From NCBI RefSeq assembly GCF_023195885.1, contig NZ_JALPKO010000001.1, positions 124,001 through 188,000 on the forward strand: a stretch of DNA of 64,000 bases. The letters are read 5' to 3'. The DNA is from Methylonatrum kenyense (GTDB lineage: Bacteria; Pseudomonadota; Gammaproteobacteria; Nitrococcales; Aquisalimonadaceae). Below the pieces are notes generated by a model. The model saw only the letters and a program-made list of their open reading frames with translations. It ran no database searches and was not told the origin of the DNA. The translations under genes were made by a program, and so were the position numbers. How positions within the stretch are numbered: position 1 is the stretch's first letter; each line of letters begins with the position of its first letter. This document shows, in pieces, positions 45,695 through 54,558 of the stretch.

Positions 45695-46948
45695 TTATTG
45701 GAACGGCACCACATTATCAGCACGGTGATTAGGCTCTTTTGCGTCCAAGAACTCGGACCAGTAGTTCATCATCTCCCGCCGCTGCGGTAGCAGTTCATCC
45801 CGAGCATATGCAGCCCGCGTTGCGTCCGAGTTGACGTGTGCCAACGCCAGTTCGCTCACTTCATCATCAAACCGATGCGGGAAACCTTCCGAATCTCTGA
45901 ATGTGTAGTGCCGCGCCCAATCCTTGAAACTAGACCGGAAGCCATGCGGCACCGCATCAACACCCATGCGCCTGCATACGGCACTCATCGTCATGTCCGA
46001 GATTGGACCGCCTTTGGTGTTGGGGAATACGTAGTCGGAGGTTCGCGGCATTGATCTTAAAATATCAATGGCCGCAGTGGACAGTGGCACCTTGTGTTGC
46101 TTACCCGCCTTCATGCGATGCTCGGGTAGCGTCCACAACTTCTCTTCTAGGTTTATTTCATCCCAGGTGGCTTTCCTCACCTCGCCAGACCGTGCAGCCG
46201 TCAATATGGCGAACTCTAGCGCCCTAGCACCAATGCCATCACGCGTCCGCAGATCAACCACGAACGCTGGCACGTCCTTCCAAGGGAGCGCCCTGTGGTG
46301 TGCGACCTTAGTGATTGCGCTCGGCTTCGCAAGTTTGTGTTCGAGGTTGTCTTTCCACCGCGCGGGGTTATCCGCTGTCCTGTAGTCAGACGCGATTGCC
46401 CACGAGAACACCAAATCCATCCTTTGCCTGACTCTAGTGGCCGTCTCGGTTTTCTCATTCCATATAGGTTCCAGAACCTCTAGCACGTCCTTCTTGGTCA
46501 TCTCAGCGACAGAACGCTCCCCAACGTATGGGAACGCATACATCTCAAGACTTTTAATCCAATCCTGTCTGTGCTTCTCGCTCTTAAACTCAGGTGCCTT
46601 GATTTTGTGGTAACGCCTCGCCGCAGCCTCAAAGGTAAGGAATTGCTCCTGAGCGGCCTTCAGTGCGTCCTGTGCGGCCTTGCGCTCAACAACAGGGTCA
46701 ACCCCCCGCGCGATCATATCGCGCATCTCTCGCGCCTTCTTACGAGCATCAGTCAGCGGCACGGTGGGAAAGCCGCCTAACCCAATGTCTCGACGCTTAC
46801 TGCCCACCATCGCACGGAGAATCCACGTCTTGCCCCCGTTCTTGGTGACTTGCAGGTATAGACCAGACACACCACCTACCGCGTGGTAACCGGGTGTGTT
46901 CATGTTCCGCACGTCGGTTGCTGACAACTCTCTCGCTACTTTCGGCAT
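45695..46948 (-). CDS. Tyrosine recombinase/integrase (DUF4102 type)
   Basis: 417 residues. N-terminal DUF4102 arm-binding domain (VGGVSGLYLQVTKNGGKTWILR), core-binding domain, and catalytic domain with Arg253 (TAARSGEVRKATWDEI), His335-x2-Arg338 (HGFRSSFKDW), His371 and Tyr381 (LALAHVNSDATRAAYAR). All catalytic residues are intact. Such integrases use tRNA 3' ends, consistent with the tRNA-Ala att repeats. It points away from attR. Confidence 0.96.
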   Translation of the reverse strand: MPKVARELSATDVRNMNTPGYHAVGGVSGLYLQVTKNGGKTWILRAMVGSKRRDIGLGGFPTVPLTDARKKAREMRDMIARGVDPVVERKAAQDALKAAQEQFLTFEAAARRYHKIKAPEFKSEKHRQDWIKSLEMYAFPYVGERSVAEMTKKDVLEVLEPIWNEKTETATRVRQRMDLVFSWAIASDYRTADNPARWKDNLEHKLAKPSAITKVAHHRALPWKDVPAFVVDLRTRDGIGARALEFAILTAARSGEVRKATWDEINLEEKLWTLPEHRMKAGKQHKVPLSTAAIDILRSMPRTSDYVFPNTKGGPISDMTMSAVCRRMGVDAVPHGFRSSFKDWARHYTFRDSEGFPHRFDDEVSELALAHVNSDATRAAYARDELLPQRREMMNYWSEFLDAKEPNHRADNVVPFQ

Positions 46949-47096
46949 GACCGCTACCTCACATAATACCCATCATAAATAATACAATCACCAGCAACAT
47001 CATGCAACATGCTGAACAGGGTATGTGCGAGATTTTATTTATAAATCAGTGGTTAGTGGTTCCGGTAGCAACTTTCTGAAACAGCGAGTCGGTGGA

Positions 47097-47110
47097 CCTC
47101 GGCTCCACCA
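47097..47110 (+). repeat. attR
   Basis: CCTCGGCTCCACCA, an exact copy of the tRNA-Ala 3' end at 39983-39996. The rest of the 46949-47498 gap holds an ACTTTCTGA word (47071-47079) and the long repeat element at 47208-47480, and no gene. Confidence 0.9.
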
Positions 47111-47207
47111 ATCCCCTCCCCGGCGTTCCTCGCCGATCATGTCCCGCGCCTGCTAATCTTCCTACCTGCTAAACTCGCGGCGCATTTTCTTTATCATGCG
47201 TATATTC

Positions 47208-47480
47208 AAGGAAACACTGATCTATTGGCACGCCTGCGTTGGCGTCCGCATTTTTTCCTAGCCAAGGCGCGCTGCGCAGCGCCGCAGTCATTCTGCAGTC
47301 AAGCAGCGCAACGCAGCAATCGGGTAAAATGCGGCCCAACCCGAAGGGTCCGGCCGGTTTTGGCCCCTGGCTGTGTTGCGTCACCGGCCGGTAGCTCTGG
47401 CTACCGAACCGGCACCGAGTCTTGCCAGATGACCAAAACCGGTCTCGGGCGCAGAGGTGCGAATAGATTTGTGTTTCCTT
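47208..47480. mobile_element. Long inverted-repeat element (MITE-like), copy 2
   Basis: 273 bp, close to collinear with 30300-30573, with ends AAGGAAACACTGATCTATT and AATAGATTTGTGTTTCCTT. It has the same nested inverted repeat around CCGCATTTTTTCC and the same segment ending CCAGATGACCAAAACCGG. No coding capacity is apparent. It lies about 100 bases outside attR and 18 bases before the next gene, so it may supply that gene's promoter region. Confidence 0.85.
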
Positions 47481-47498
47481 AATTCAGTGGAGAAGACC

Positions 47499-47843
47499 AT
47501 GCCGGCGAAAACAATCAAGTCACAACAAGCCCGCGGCGCAAGGCTCAAGTCCTTGTACGTCGTCGGATTCGGCGTCATCGCGATGTTCCTTATGGCTGCC
47601 TGCTCCGAGGAGCAGGTGCCGTCTCCGGACAACGACGCATCCCTTGCGGACGACGTTGCCGAAGTCTGCGATCACGTGCTCGGCCAGTACGGATATGCAT
47701 ACGCCGTTATCGAAACCGCTTGCACCGAGGAAGTGGATAACGACAGGTCCTCCGAGGAAGTCGTTGCAGAAGTCTGCGACCTCGTGGAGGAAGAGTATCC
47801 GTACGCCCACAGGGGCCTCGTCAGAGACGGCATTTGCCCCTGA
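47499..47843 (+). CDS. Small lipoprotein with a duplicated cysteine motif (114 aa)
   Basis: ATG 47499 after GGAG. The signal segment ends in a lipobox LMAAC (Cys35). The mature part has two copies of AEVCDxVxxxYxYA followed by a distant Cys: Cys57/Cys75 and Cys93/Cys113, suggesting two small disulfide-closed helical units. No family recognised. The long repeat directly upstream hints at recent rearrangement. Confidence 0.7.
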   Translation: MPAKTIKSQQARGARLKSLYVVGFGVIAMFLMAACSEEQVPSPDNDASLADDVAEVCDHVLGQYGYAYAVIETACTEEVDNDRSSEEVVAEVCDLVEEEYPYAHRGLVRDGICP

Positions 47844-48034
47844 AGCAGTCGCGGGATTGCGGTGGAATTCGCACGTCCCGCGGGTTCACCAGTTTCTGAA
47901 GGCCCGGACCTGTTCCGGGTCTTCAGTGTCGCCACCGCGCCCGCGCGAACTCCATCCTTGACCCACCCGACCAACAAGCCACCAAGCCGTGGCAGCCCTG
48001 CAGGTCTTCGGTTAGGCTCTTGACCCGAGTCATC

Positions 48035-48111
48035 GCCCTGGTAGCTCAGCTGGATAGAGCAACCGCCTCCTAAGCGGTAGGTCGCAGGTTCAAATCCTGC
48101 CCAGGGCACCA
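48035..48111 (+). tRNA. tRNA-Arg (anticodon CCT)
   Basis: 77 bases with encoded CCA; acceptor GCCCTGG/CCAGGGC, D stem GCTC/GAGC, anticodon stem ACCGC/GCGGT with loop CTCCTAA (anticodon 48069-48071), T arm GCAGGTTCAAATCCTGC. Reads AGG codons. No element is inserted at its 3' end. Confidence 0.97.
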
Positions 48112-48185
48112 TTTTCCCAGGGGTCTGAACCGGAAAATCGGTCAGGCCGGGATCAATGGTTGCCGGGCTTCCAGCCGGCGGCGAT

Positions 48186-48776
48186 TCAGTCCGCGGCCAG
48201 CAGCCGGGCGGTGCGGATGCACCGGGCCATCAAATCCCGCAGCGCCTCTGCCGTTGCCTGGTCCTGCAACTGACCGTTGGCATCAAACGCGTCACCCGCC
48301 TGGCCGACCGTGACCTGGCCAGGCACCACATGCACGCCGATACCAGCAAGCAGCGTGCGCAGGTGCGCCAACGCGCGCATGCCGCCCAGGCGTCCGGGGG
48401 ACGCGCCGCCCAACGCGGCGACCTTTCCGGCATAGGCTACCAGCGGCGGCTCCTCGTCCGATTCTCGGCGAGAAATCCAGTCAAGGGTGTTCTTCAGCAG
48501 CGGCGGGAAGAAACCGTTGTACTCCGGCGATGCAATGAAGAAGCCGTCGCAGGCCAGGAACCGTGCCTTCAGCGCCCGGGCCGACTCTGGCACCCCCTCC
48601 CGTGTCTCCAGGTCACCGTCGTACAGCGGCATCGGGTAATCGGCCAGTTCGATCAGTTCCACTCGCGCCTGCTGTTGCAGGGCAATGTCCGCCGCACAAC
48701 TGGCCAACTTACGGTTGAATGATGCACCGCGGGTACTGCCCGCGACTACGAGTATCAACGGCTGTTTGCTCTCCAC
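48186..48776 (-). CDS. NADPH-dependent FMN reductase family protein
   Basis: 196 residues from GTG 48776, chosen for its GAGGTGA site and family N terminus (LILVVAGSTRGASFNRKLA); longer readings add a non-family extension. Flavodoxin-like fold with FIASPEYNGFFPPLLKNTLDW and GGASPGRLGGMRAL. Reduces FMN or quinone-like substrates with NAD(P)H. Stands alone between tRNA-Arg and mobB. Confidence 0.9.
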   Translation of the reverse strand: MESKQPLILVVAGSTRGASFNRKLASCAADIALQQQARVELIELADYPMPLYDGDLETREGVPESARALKARFLACDGFFIASPEYNGFFPPLLKNTLDWISRRESDEEPPLVAYAGKVAALGGASPGRLGGMRALAHLRTLLAGIGVHVVPGQVTVGQAGDAFDANGQLQDQATAEALRDLMARCIRTARLLAAD

Positions 48777-48796
48777 TGGATCACCTCGCAAAGGAT

Positions 48797-48812
48797 TTAG
48801 GGAAACGCTGAT
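48797..48812. repeat. Half-site of the GGAAACACTGAT repeat
   Basis: TTAGGGAAACGCTGATCC matches one end of the family; no opposite arm is found nearby. Another lone end, GGGAAACGCTGA, lies at about 60097-60108 upstream of dsbB. Confidence 0.5.
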
Positions 48813-48958
48813 CCGGTTCGAACATCGGATGCCCCGGATCCACGCCCATTGCTGCCGTGGTATGAAATGCGCTGGCCGTGCAAACGGCCAGGGATCCCCT
48901 GGCATTCGCCGCGCGGGCCATGGATACTTGCCCGGTCCTCGTAAAGACCTCAGCAGAC

Positions 48959-49558
48959 ATGCTCCGAGATATCGAACTCTCCACCGAGCGCCATCGCGCT
49001 GCAGTCCCCGAATGGCCGGTTAATATCGGCAGCCGCTGCCCGTTGCTCGGATTTGCCGGTTGGAGCGGTGCAGGCAAGACCACACTGCTGGCGAAGCTGC
49101 TGCCGCCACTGCGGCAGTCGGGTCTGCGCATCGCGGTCATCAAGCACGCCCACCATCGATTCGATGTCGACTACCCCGGCAAGGATAGCCACGTGCTGCG
49201 CGGCGCCGGAGCGGGTCAGATCCTGATCAGCTCCGGCCACCGCCGGGTCCTGATTCAGGAGAAGGCGACGGAGAAGGACCCGCAACTGATCGAGGAACTT
49301 GCCCTGCTGGACCAGGACGAGCTTGACCTGATCCTGGTCGAAGGGTTTCGCGACGAGCCGATTCCGAAGCTCGAAGTCTACCGCCGTGAACTGGCACGGG
49401 GCTTCCGATTCCCGCGCGATCCGGCTGTGCTGGCGCTCGCCACGGATACGCCGCCGCCAGGCGGTGGCCGCGACATCACGGCACTGGACCTGAACGACGT
49501 CGATGGCGTTCTCGGCTTCGTGCGAACGCTCTGCCGCGTGCAACGGGCTATCCTGTAA
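48959..49558 (+). CDS. mobB: Molybdopterin-guanine dinucleotide biosynthesis adaptor protein B
   Basis: 199 residues from ATG 48959; in-frame ATGs at 48878 and 48920 are possible because no start has a clear ribosome site. P-loop FAGWSGAGKTTLLAKLLP, KHAHHRFDVDYPGKDS and LVEGFRDEPIPKLEVYR are family motifs. It is a GTP-binding helper for MobA in making the bis-MGD cofactor. mobA is not in the window. Confidence 0.93.
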   Translation: MLRDIELSTERHRAAVPEWPVNIGSRCPLLGFAGWSGAGKTTLLAKLLPPLRQSGLRIAVIKHAHHRFDVDYPGKDSHVLRGAGAGQILISSGHRRVLIQEKATEKDPQLIEELALLDQDELDLILVEGFRDEPIPKLEVYRRELARGFRFPRDPAVLALATDTPPPGGGRDITALDLNDVDGVLGFVRTLCRVQRAIL

Positions 49559-50243
49559 CGTTGTCCCGCAGGTAAACCGGCCGCGCCGATGCCGCGTTCT
49601 CGAGCGTGCCGTTGCGCCAGGCCGCTACCGCATGGGGCAACAGGCAACGCGCATCGGGCAGGGCCTGATCCAGGATGCGGGCTGGCGCTGTACCCAGCGC
49701 CGCCAGCAGGGCCTGGGAATGAACGGCCCATCCAGTCCCGGCGGCCTGCCATTCGGTCCAGCCCGTGGGCAAGGTGACCGCAGCCGGGGGCAATACCGCT
49801 TCCTCGTCGCGCAATTTCAAGGGCTGGTTCGCTTCCAGGCGTTCGTACAGCCCCCAGTAGACCTCCCCCATACGCGCATCAATGGCCACCGCAACCCGAT
49901 GAGGGCCCGCGTCCCGGCCGGCGACATCAGCCACCGCCTGCAGGCTGGACACGCCGATCACCGGGCAACCAAGCCCCCGGGCTAGCCCCTGGGCGACCGC
50001 CACGCTGATCCGCACGCCGGTGAAGGCGCCCGGCCCGCGGCCATAGGCGACCAGGCCGATTGCATCGCGGGACACGCCGGCCTCGGCCAGCAAGCCGTCC
50101 AGCATGGGCAAAAGTTCCCGGGCATGGCCGCGCGGGATCACGGCATGTCGTGAGAACACGTTGCCGCCTGTCGTCAGCGCCACGCTGCAGGCCTCGGTGC
50201 AGGCATCAAGCGCGATAATGACCGGCGTATCAGCCGTCGACAT
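49548..50243 (-). CDS. tsaB: tRNA threonylcarbamoyladenosine biosynthesis protein TsaB
   Basis: 231 residues from ATG 50243, overlapping the MFS gene end by 14 bases. ASKHA fold: IIALDACTEACSVAL, the PGAFTGVRISVAVAQGLA helix and VAIDARMGEVYWG. TsaB partners TsaD in making t6A37 in tRNAs that read ANN codons. Its 3' end overlaps the convergent mobB gene by 11 bases. Confidence 0.95.
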   Translation of the reverse strand: MSTADTPVIIALDACTEACSVALTTGGNVFSRHAVIPRGHARELLPMLDGLLAEAGVSRDAIGLVAYGRGPGAFTGVRISVAVAQGLARGLGCPVIGVSSLQAVADVAGRDAGPHRVAVAIDARMGEVYWGLYERLEANQPLKLRDEEAVLPPAAVTLPTGWTEWQAAGTGWAVHSQALLAALGTAPARILDQALPDARCLLPHAVAAWRNGTLENAASARPVYLRDNVTG

Positions 50244-51540
50244 CGCCTGCCCCCTGCCACCCACCGGTATCACCCGGGGATGCGTCGAAATCGAATTCCA
50301 ACTGCGTGTCCTCGCTATCCGCCTCCAATACCGGCGTCATCGGCGTTGAGGCTACCACCTGCGGTACCGCGCGGTAGACCTCCTGATCGGTGACCGGAAT
50401 CGTGTCGGTGACGCGATCGCGGTACCAGCCGTAAACGGCGATGCAGACGGCGATGATCGCCAGCCCCAGAAACAGGCCCTGGCTACCCAGGCCGGCCATG
50501 AAACGAGCCAGCAACAGCGGGCCGAGAATCATGCCGGTACCGTGCACCAACAACAACGTGGCACTCGCCGGTACCCGTTCCTCCGGTTGCATGAAGTCAT
50601 GCGCCAGGGCCAAGCCCAGCGCATAAACCGTAAAATTCAGCCCGCCCCAGAAAACCGCCAGGCCGATTATTAGCGTCAGTGCGGGCGACTGCACACTGGC
50701 AATGACCAGACTGACCATGGCCAGCAGGCTCGTCACCACGATGATGACGCGGCGGCGGTCAAAATGGTCCGACAGGCGGCCGATCAGGTATTGCAGGAAC
50801 AGCCCACCGAGGATGGCAGCGCCCATGAAACTCGCCACTTCCGCCGTGGAAAACCCCATCCCCACCGCAAACACCGGGCCCAGGGCGAAGAAGCCCCCGT
50901 TGCTGAGACCGGCTCCGAATGCGGTTACCGTGGCCACCGGCGAGATCGCGTACAGGGTGCGTAAGCCGACGCGACGGGTTGGCAGAATCTCCGGCGATGT
51001 CACCCGGGTCAGCGCCACCGGAACAAGCGCCGCGGCCATGAGGATACCCGCAAGGCTGAACAGCTGGTAGCCGGAGACATCCCAGACGTTCAGCAGGAAC
51101 TGACCGGAGCCGAGGGAGACCGAGGTAACGACCACGTAAATACCCAGAACCCGGCCGCGAAACTCACGGGGCGTGCGGTCGTTCAACCAGCTTTCGGTCA
51201 CCATGTACAGACCGGCGACGGCGAAGCCGAAGGTGATGCGCATGCCCGCCCACAACCAGGCATCCACGTGCAATCCATGAACAAGCGCGGAACAGGCCGC
51301 GATCGCAGCGAACGCGGCGAAACAGCGGATGTGACCAACTTTCTGGATGATCCGCGAACAAACCAGCGTGGCCATGACAAAGCCAACCGAATAGCAGGCC
51401 ATGACCAGGCCGATGATATCGGGGCGAAAACCCTCCACCCCCATGCGCACGGCAAGCAAGGTACCGAGCAGGCCGCCGCCCAGCAGCAGGATGCCCATGG
51501 AGAGGAACAGCGGTGACAGGGAACCAAGGGTCCGCAGCAT
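50230..51540 (-). CDS. MFS transporter, YcaD-like
   Basis: 436 residues, twelve hydrophobic helices, with SRIIQKVGHIRCFAAFAA and ESWLNDRTPREFRGRVLGIY, as in the YcaD-type carriers. The C terminus is a 60-residue soluble acidic tail (LEADSEDTQLEFDFDASPGD). Cargo unknown. tsaB overlaps its end, so the two form one transcript. Confidence 0.87.
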   Translation of the reverse strand: MLRTLGSLSPLFLSMGILLLGGGLLGTLLAVRMGVEGFRPDIIGLVMACYSVGFVMATLVCSRIIQKVGHIRCFAAFAAIAACSALVHGLHVDAWLWAGMRITFGFAVAGLYMVTESWLNDRTPREFRGRVLGIYVVVTSVSLGSGQFLLNVWDVSGYQLFSLAGILMAAALVPVALTRVTSPEILPTRRVGLRTLYAISPVATVTAFGAGLSNGGFFALGPVFAVGMGFSTAEVASFMGAAILGGLFLQYLIGRLSDHFDRRRVIIVVTSLLAMVSLVIASVQSPALTLIIGLAVFWGGLNFTVYALGLALAHDFMQPEERVPASATLLLVHGTGMILGPLLLARFMAGLGSQGLFLGLAIIAVCIAVYGWYRDRVTDTIPVTDQEVYRAVPQVVASTPMTPVLEADSEDTQLEFDFDASPGDTGGWQGAGDVDG

Positions 51541-52135
51541 GATAGGCCGGCTCGTCGCGTCAATGGAACTGGCTTCGCCGGGTCCGCGCCGGGAAGCAGG
51601 ATCCAGCGCCGCGAAGCTAAAGGAAACGGCGCCGTATTACCATGCCGGGATTCGTGTTCGCGCCTTTTCAGGAAGCACTGCCATGGCCACGCCTCGCCAG
51701 GCGAGCGGAACCGGACTCCGGTTCAGTCGCGGCAATGGGGCAACGGCTCGCCATCGCCCTCACGATAACTGTAACCAGGAATACAGGAGCCGACGGATTC
51801 GGATCCGGCTGGGCCGAGGGATCAAGTCGCTCGAAGAAAACCAAAAAAAGACATTAATTCGTCAATAAAATATCGAATTTTTATTTGAATCATCGCGTCG
51901 TTAAATGAAAACAAAACACTATTAAAAACAACAAACAGTCGATAGATTTTTATTGACAATTGACCACCCGGTGAGGCATAATTTTACGCCTTTATGACTA
52001 CGTGGCCGAGCCCGACCTGCAGGCGTGGGTTTCCGAGCTTCCGTGACAGGGTGCGCTGGACGAAGCGCTCGCAACGGGGCCATGCCGAACAGCCCGACTT
52101 CGGTGGGCCGGTCTCAAATCGGCGAGGAACACTAC
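51541..52135. other. Intergenic region upstream of ectA
   Basis: No gene supported. The first half is ordinary GC-rich sequence with the palindrome TCGCCAGGCGA. From about 51835 to 51960 the sequence turns extremely A/T-rich, with repeated TTTTTATTTGA/TTTTTATTGACA words, and ends in the ectA promoter. Curved or H-NS-bound DNA here could contribute to osmotic control; that is inference. Confidence 0.6.
51953..51982 (+). promoter_or_regulatory. Candidate ectABC promoter
   Basis: TTGACA (51953-51958), 18 bases, CATAAT (51977-51982): a near-consensus sigma-70 promoter preceded by a long A/T-rich tract. The leader to the TTG start of ectA would be about 145 bases. Confidence 0.6.
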
Positions 52136-52675
52136 TTGAGTCAAGTCACTCCAGAGACCGACGCTTCGATCAAGTTTCGCTCCCCGACCATCGCCGACGG
52201 CGCCGAAATGTGGCGCGTGGTGACAGATTCGGGGGTTCTCGACCCGAACTCCTGCTACATGTACCTGTTGCTGTGCAAGGATTTCGCCGACACCTGCGTC
52301 GTCGCTGAGCATGAAGGGCGGGTTGTAGGTTTCGTGACCGGCTATCGGCCGCCGACGCGGCCGGATGCGATCTTCCTCTGGCAGGTGGGCGTGGACGCCG
52401 CCATGCGGGGCTGCGGGCTCGGCAAACGGCTCCTTGCAGCCTTCCTGCAATCGTCGGGCGCAGCCGGTGCGGCAAGGCTTGAGACCACGATCTCGCCGTC
52501 AAACGAGGCGTCTAAGGCCCTGTTTGCCTCTGTCGCACGCAGCATCGGTGCCGACATGACGGTTGCAACCGGATTCACCGAGGCGGATTTCCCCGCCGAC
52601 GGCAACCACGAAGCCGAAGAACTTTATCTGATCGGACCGCTCGACCCGACACGCACTGAACAACTTTCGCCGTAA
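52136..52675 (+). CDS. ectA: L-2,4-diaminobutyrate acetyltransferase
   Basis: 179 residues from TTG 52136, chosen because GAGGA lies seven bases upstream and the family N terminus (IKFRSPTIADGAEMWRVV) follows shortly; ATG 52082 or 52025 would give longer tails. GNAT domain with WQVGVDAAMRGCGLGKRLL and LETTISPSNEASKALF. It acetylates diaminobutyrate, the second step of ectoine synthesis. ectB follows after 12 bases. Confidence 0.94.
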   Translation: MSQVTPETDASIKFRSPTIADGAEMWRVVTDSGVLDPNSCYMYLLLCKDFADTCVVAEHEGRVVGFVTGYRPPTRPDAIFLWQVGVDAAMRGCGLGKRLLAAFLQSSGAAGAARLETTISPSNEASKALFASVARSIGADMTVATGFTEADFPADGNHEAEELYLIGPLDPTRTEQLSP

Positions 52676-52687
52676 GAGGATTACCCA

Positions 52688-54046
52688 ATGACCATTGATT
52701 CAATGGCAACGATTACCGACAACGAATCGCAGGTCCGGAGTTATATCCGGAATTTTCCTGCCGTTTTCAAAAAGGCAAAGGGATCCTGGATTGAGGACAT
52801 CGAGGGCCGCAAATATCTGGATTTTTTTGCCGGCGCCAGCGTGCTCAATTACGGCCATAACCACCCGGAATTGAAGAAGGCGTTGATCGATTATCTCAGC
52901 AACGACAACATTACGCACAGCCTGGACATGGCCAGCGTTGCCCGGGCTGAATTCCTGGAGACGTTCAAGCGCATTATCCTTGATCCGCGCGGCATGGATT
53001 ACCGGGTGCAGTTCCCCGGGCCGACCGGCACCAATGCGGTCGAGGCGGCGTTGAAAATCGCGCGCAAGGTGAAAGGCCGCGAGAAAATCATGTCCTTCAC
53101 CAGTGCCTTCCACGGCATGAGCCTGGGATCGCTATCGGTGACCGGCAACGCCTTCAAGCGCCAGGGCGCCGGCCTGCCGTTGACCCACAGCGATTCGATG
53201 CCGTACTGCAACTACTTCGGTCCGGAGCAGAACACCATCGAGTACATCGACCGCATGCTTGCGGATTCCGGCTCCGGCATGGATACGCCGGCGGCGGCAA
53301 TCGTCGAGACCGTGCAGGCCGAAGGTGGCGTCAATGTTGCCGACAAGGAATGGCTGCAGGGGCTGGAAGCACTGTGCCGCAAGTACGACATGCTGCTGAT
53401 CGTTGACGACATCCAGACCGGCAACGGGCGCTGCGGTGGGTTCTTCAGCTTTGAGGAAGCGGGAATCAAGCCGGACGTTGTCACCGTCTCGAAATCGATC
53501 AGCGGCTATGGCCTGCCGCTGGCCCTGACCCTGATCCGGCCCGAATTCGATATCTGGGAACCGGGCGAGCACAATGGCACGTTCCGCGGCTTCAACCCGG
53601 CCATGGTTACTGCGAAACGCACGCTGGAACTGTTCTGGCAGGACGATACGTTTGAAAAAGACGTGGCCCGGCGCGGCAGGATGATGCGCGACTTCCTGAC
53701 CATGCTTAGCGAGAAGTATCCGGAGACCGGCGGCTGCCCGACCGATCGCGGCACCTGTATCAACCCGACCAAGAGTTGCCCCAAGGGCGGTGGCTGTCCG
53801 CGTGGCCGGGGCATGATGCAGGCGCTGGAGTTCGCCAACCATGATCTGGCCAGCAAGATTTCGGAAGTCGCCTTCCGCCATGGCCTGATCATCGAGACCG
53901 CCGGTCCTGACGATCAGGTGCTCAAGCTGCTGCCGCCGCTGACCACCAGCGATGAGGACCTGCAGAAGGGTCTGAATATCATCGAGAAGAGCCTCGTTAC
54001 CGCTCTTGAGGAACTCGGACTGAAAAAGAAGGCATCCGGCGAGTAA
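52688..54046 (+). CDS. ectB: Diaminobutyrate-2-oxoglutarate transaminase, with Cys-rich insertion
   Basis: 452 residues; class III aminotransferase with PLP Lys269 (VTVSKSISGYGLPLAL) and DDIQTGNGRCGGFFSF. Converts aspartate semialdehyde to diaminobutyrate using glutamate. Compared with typical EctB (about 420 residues) there is a Gly/Pro/Cys-rich insertion at 348-371 with Cys350, 357, 364 and 370, just before the conserved RGRGMMQALE. The four cysteines could bind a metal or redox-sense; that is inference. Confidence 0.96.
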   Translation: MTIDSMATITDNESQVRSYIRNFPAVFKKAKGSWIEDIEGRKYLDFFAGASVLNYGHNHPELKKALIDYLSNDNITHSLDMASVARAEFLETFKRIILDPRGMDYRVQFPGPTGTNAVEAALKIARKVKGREKIMSFTSAFHGMSLGSLSVTGNAFKRQGAGLPLTHSDSMPYCNYFGPEQNTIEYIDRMLADSGSGMDTPAAAIVETVQAEGGVNVADKEWLQGLEALCRKYDMLLIVDDIQTGNGRCGGFFSFEEAGIKPDVVTVSKSISGYGLPLALTLIRPEFDIWEPGEHNGTFRGFNPAMVTAKRTLELFWQDDTFEKDVARRGRMMRDFLTMLSEKYPETGGCPTDRGTCINPTKSCPKGGGCPRGRGMMQALEFANHDLASKISEVAFRHGLIIETAGPDDQVLKLLPPLTTSDEDLQKGLNIIEKSLVTALEELGLKKKASGE

Positions 54047-54096
54047 GCGTCGACTGCAGGACGGACTCATCCGCCCGACCGGGGAGCGTAGAGAAA

Positions 54097-54133
54097 CGGC
54101 TGGCTGACGTAGTGTAGCCGGCCGTGATTTTTT
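54097..54133 (+). terminator. Terminator-like hairpin between ectB and ectC
   Basis: CGGCTGGCT pairs with AGCCGGCCG (one G-U pair) over a 10-base loop, then TGATTTTTTC. It lies 22 bases before the ectC start, so it may lower ectC transcription or protect the ectAB RNA end. Confidence 0.7.
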
Positions 54134-54155
54134 CAAGCCTATTCAAGGAGCGAGC

Positions 54156-54545
54156 ATGAAAATTGTCAGACTCGAAGACATCATTGGCGGCGATCGCGAC
54201 GTGTCCGGACCGGGCTGGAAAAGTCGCCGGCTTCTGCTGAAGAAGGACGGCATGGGGTTCTCCTTCCACGAAACCATCATCCCCGCCGGCGCCGAATTGC
54301 ACCTCTGGTACAAGAACCACCTGGAAGCGGTTTACTGCGTGGCCGGGAATGGCAGCATCGAGGATCTGGCAACCGGCGAGGTGCACGAGATCAAGGACGG
54401 CACGCTGTACGCGCTGGACAATCACGACCGGCATATCCTTCGCGGCGGCACCGAGGACATGCGACTGGTCTGCGCCTTCAATCCGCCGGTCACCGGCCGT
54501 GAGACCCACGACGAGGACGGCTCCTACAACCTGGTTGAAGACTGA
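54156..54545 (+). CDS. ectC: L-ectoine synthase
   Basis: 129 residues, the family length. Cupin fold with [37 protein letters not shown] and [13 protein letters not shown]. Cyclises N-gamma-acetyl-diaminobutyrate to ectoine. GGAG ribosome site upstream. No hydroxylase (ectD) or aspartokinase (ask_ect) gene follows. Confidence 0.97.
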   Translation: MKIVRLEDIIGGDRDVSGPGWKSRRLLLKKDGMGFSFHETIIPAGAELHLWYKNHLEAVYCVAGNGSIEDLATGEVHEIKDGTLYALDNHDRHILRGGTEDMRLVCAFNPPVTGRETHDEDGSYNLVED

Positions 54546-54558
54546 TATCGGCAACCCA

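Noticed and set aside
48112-48185. A second integration site at tRNA-Arg
   Set aside because: The 3' end of tRNA-Arg is not repeated nearby and the adjoining gene is chromosomal in composition.
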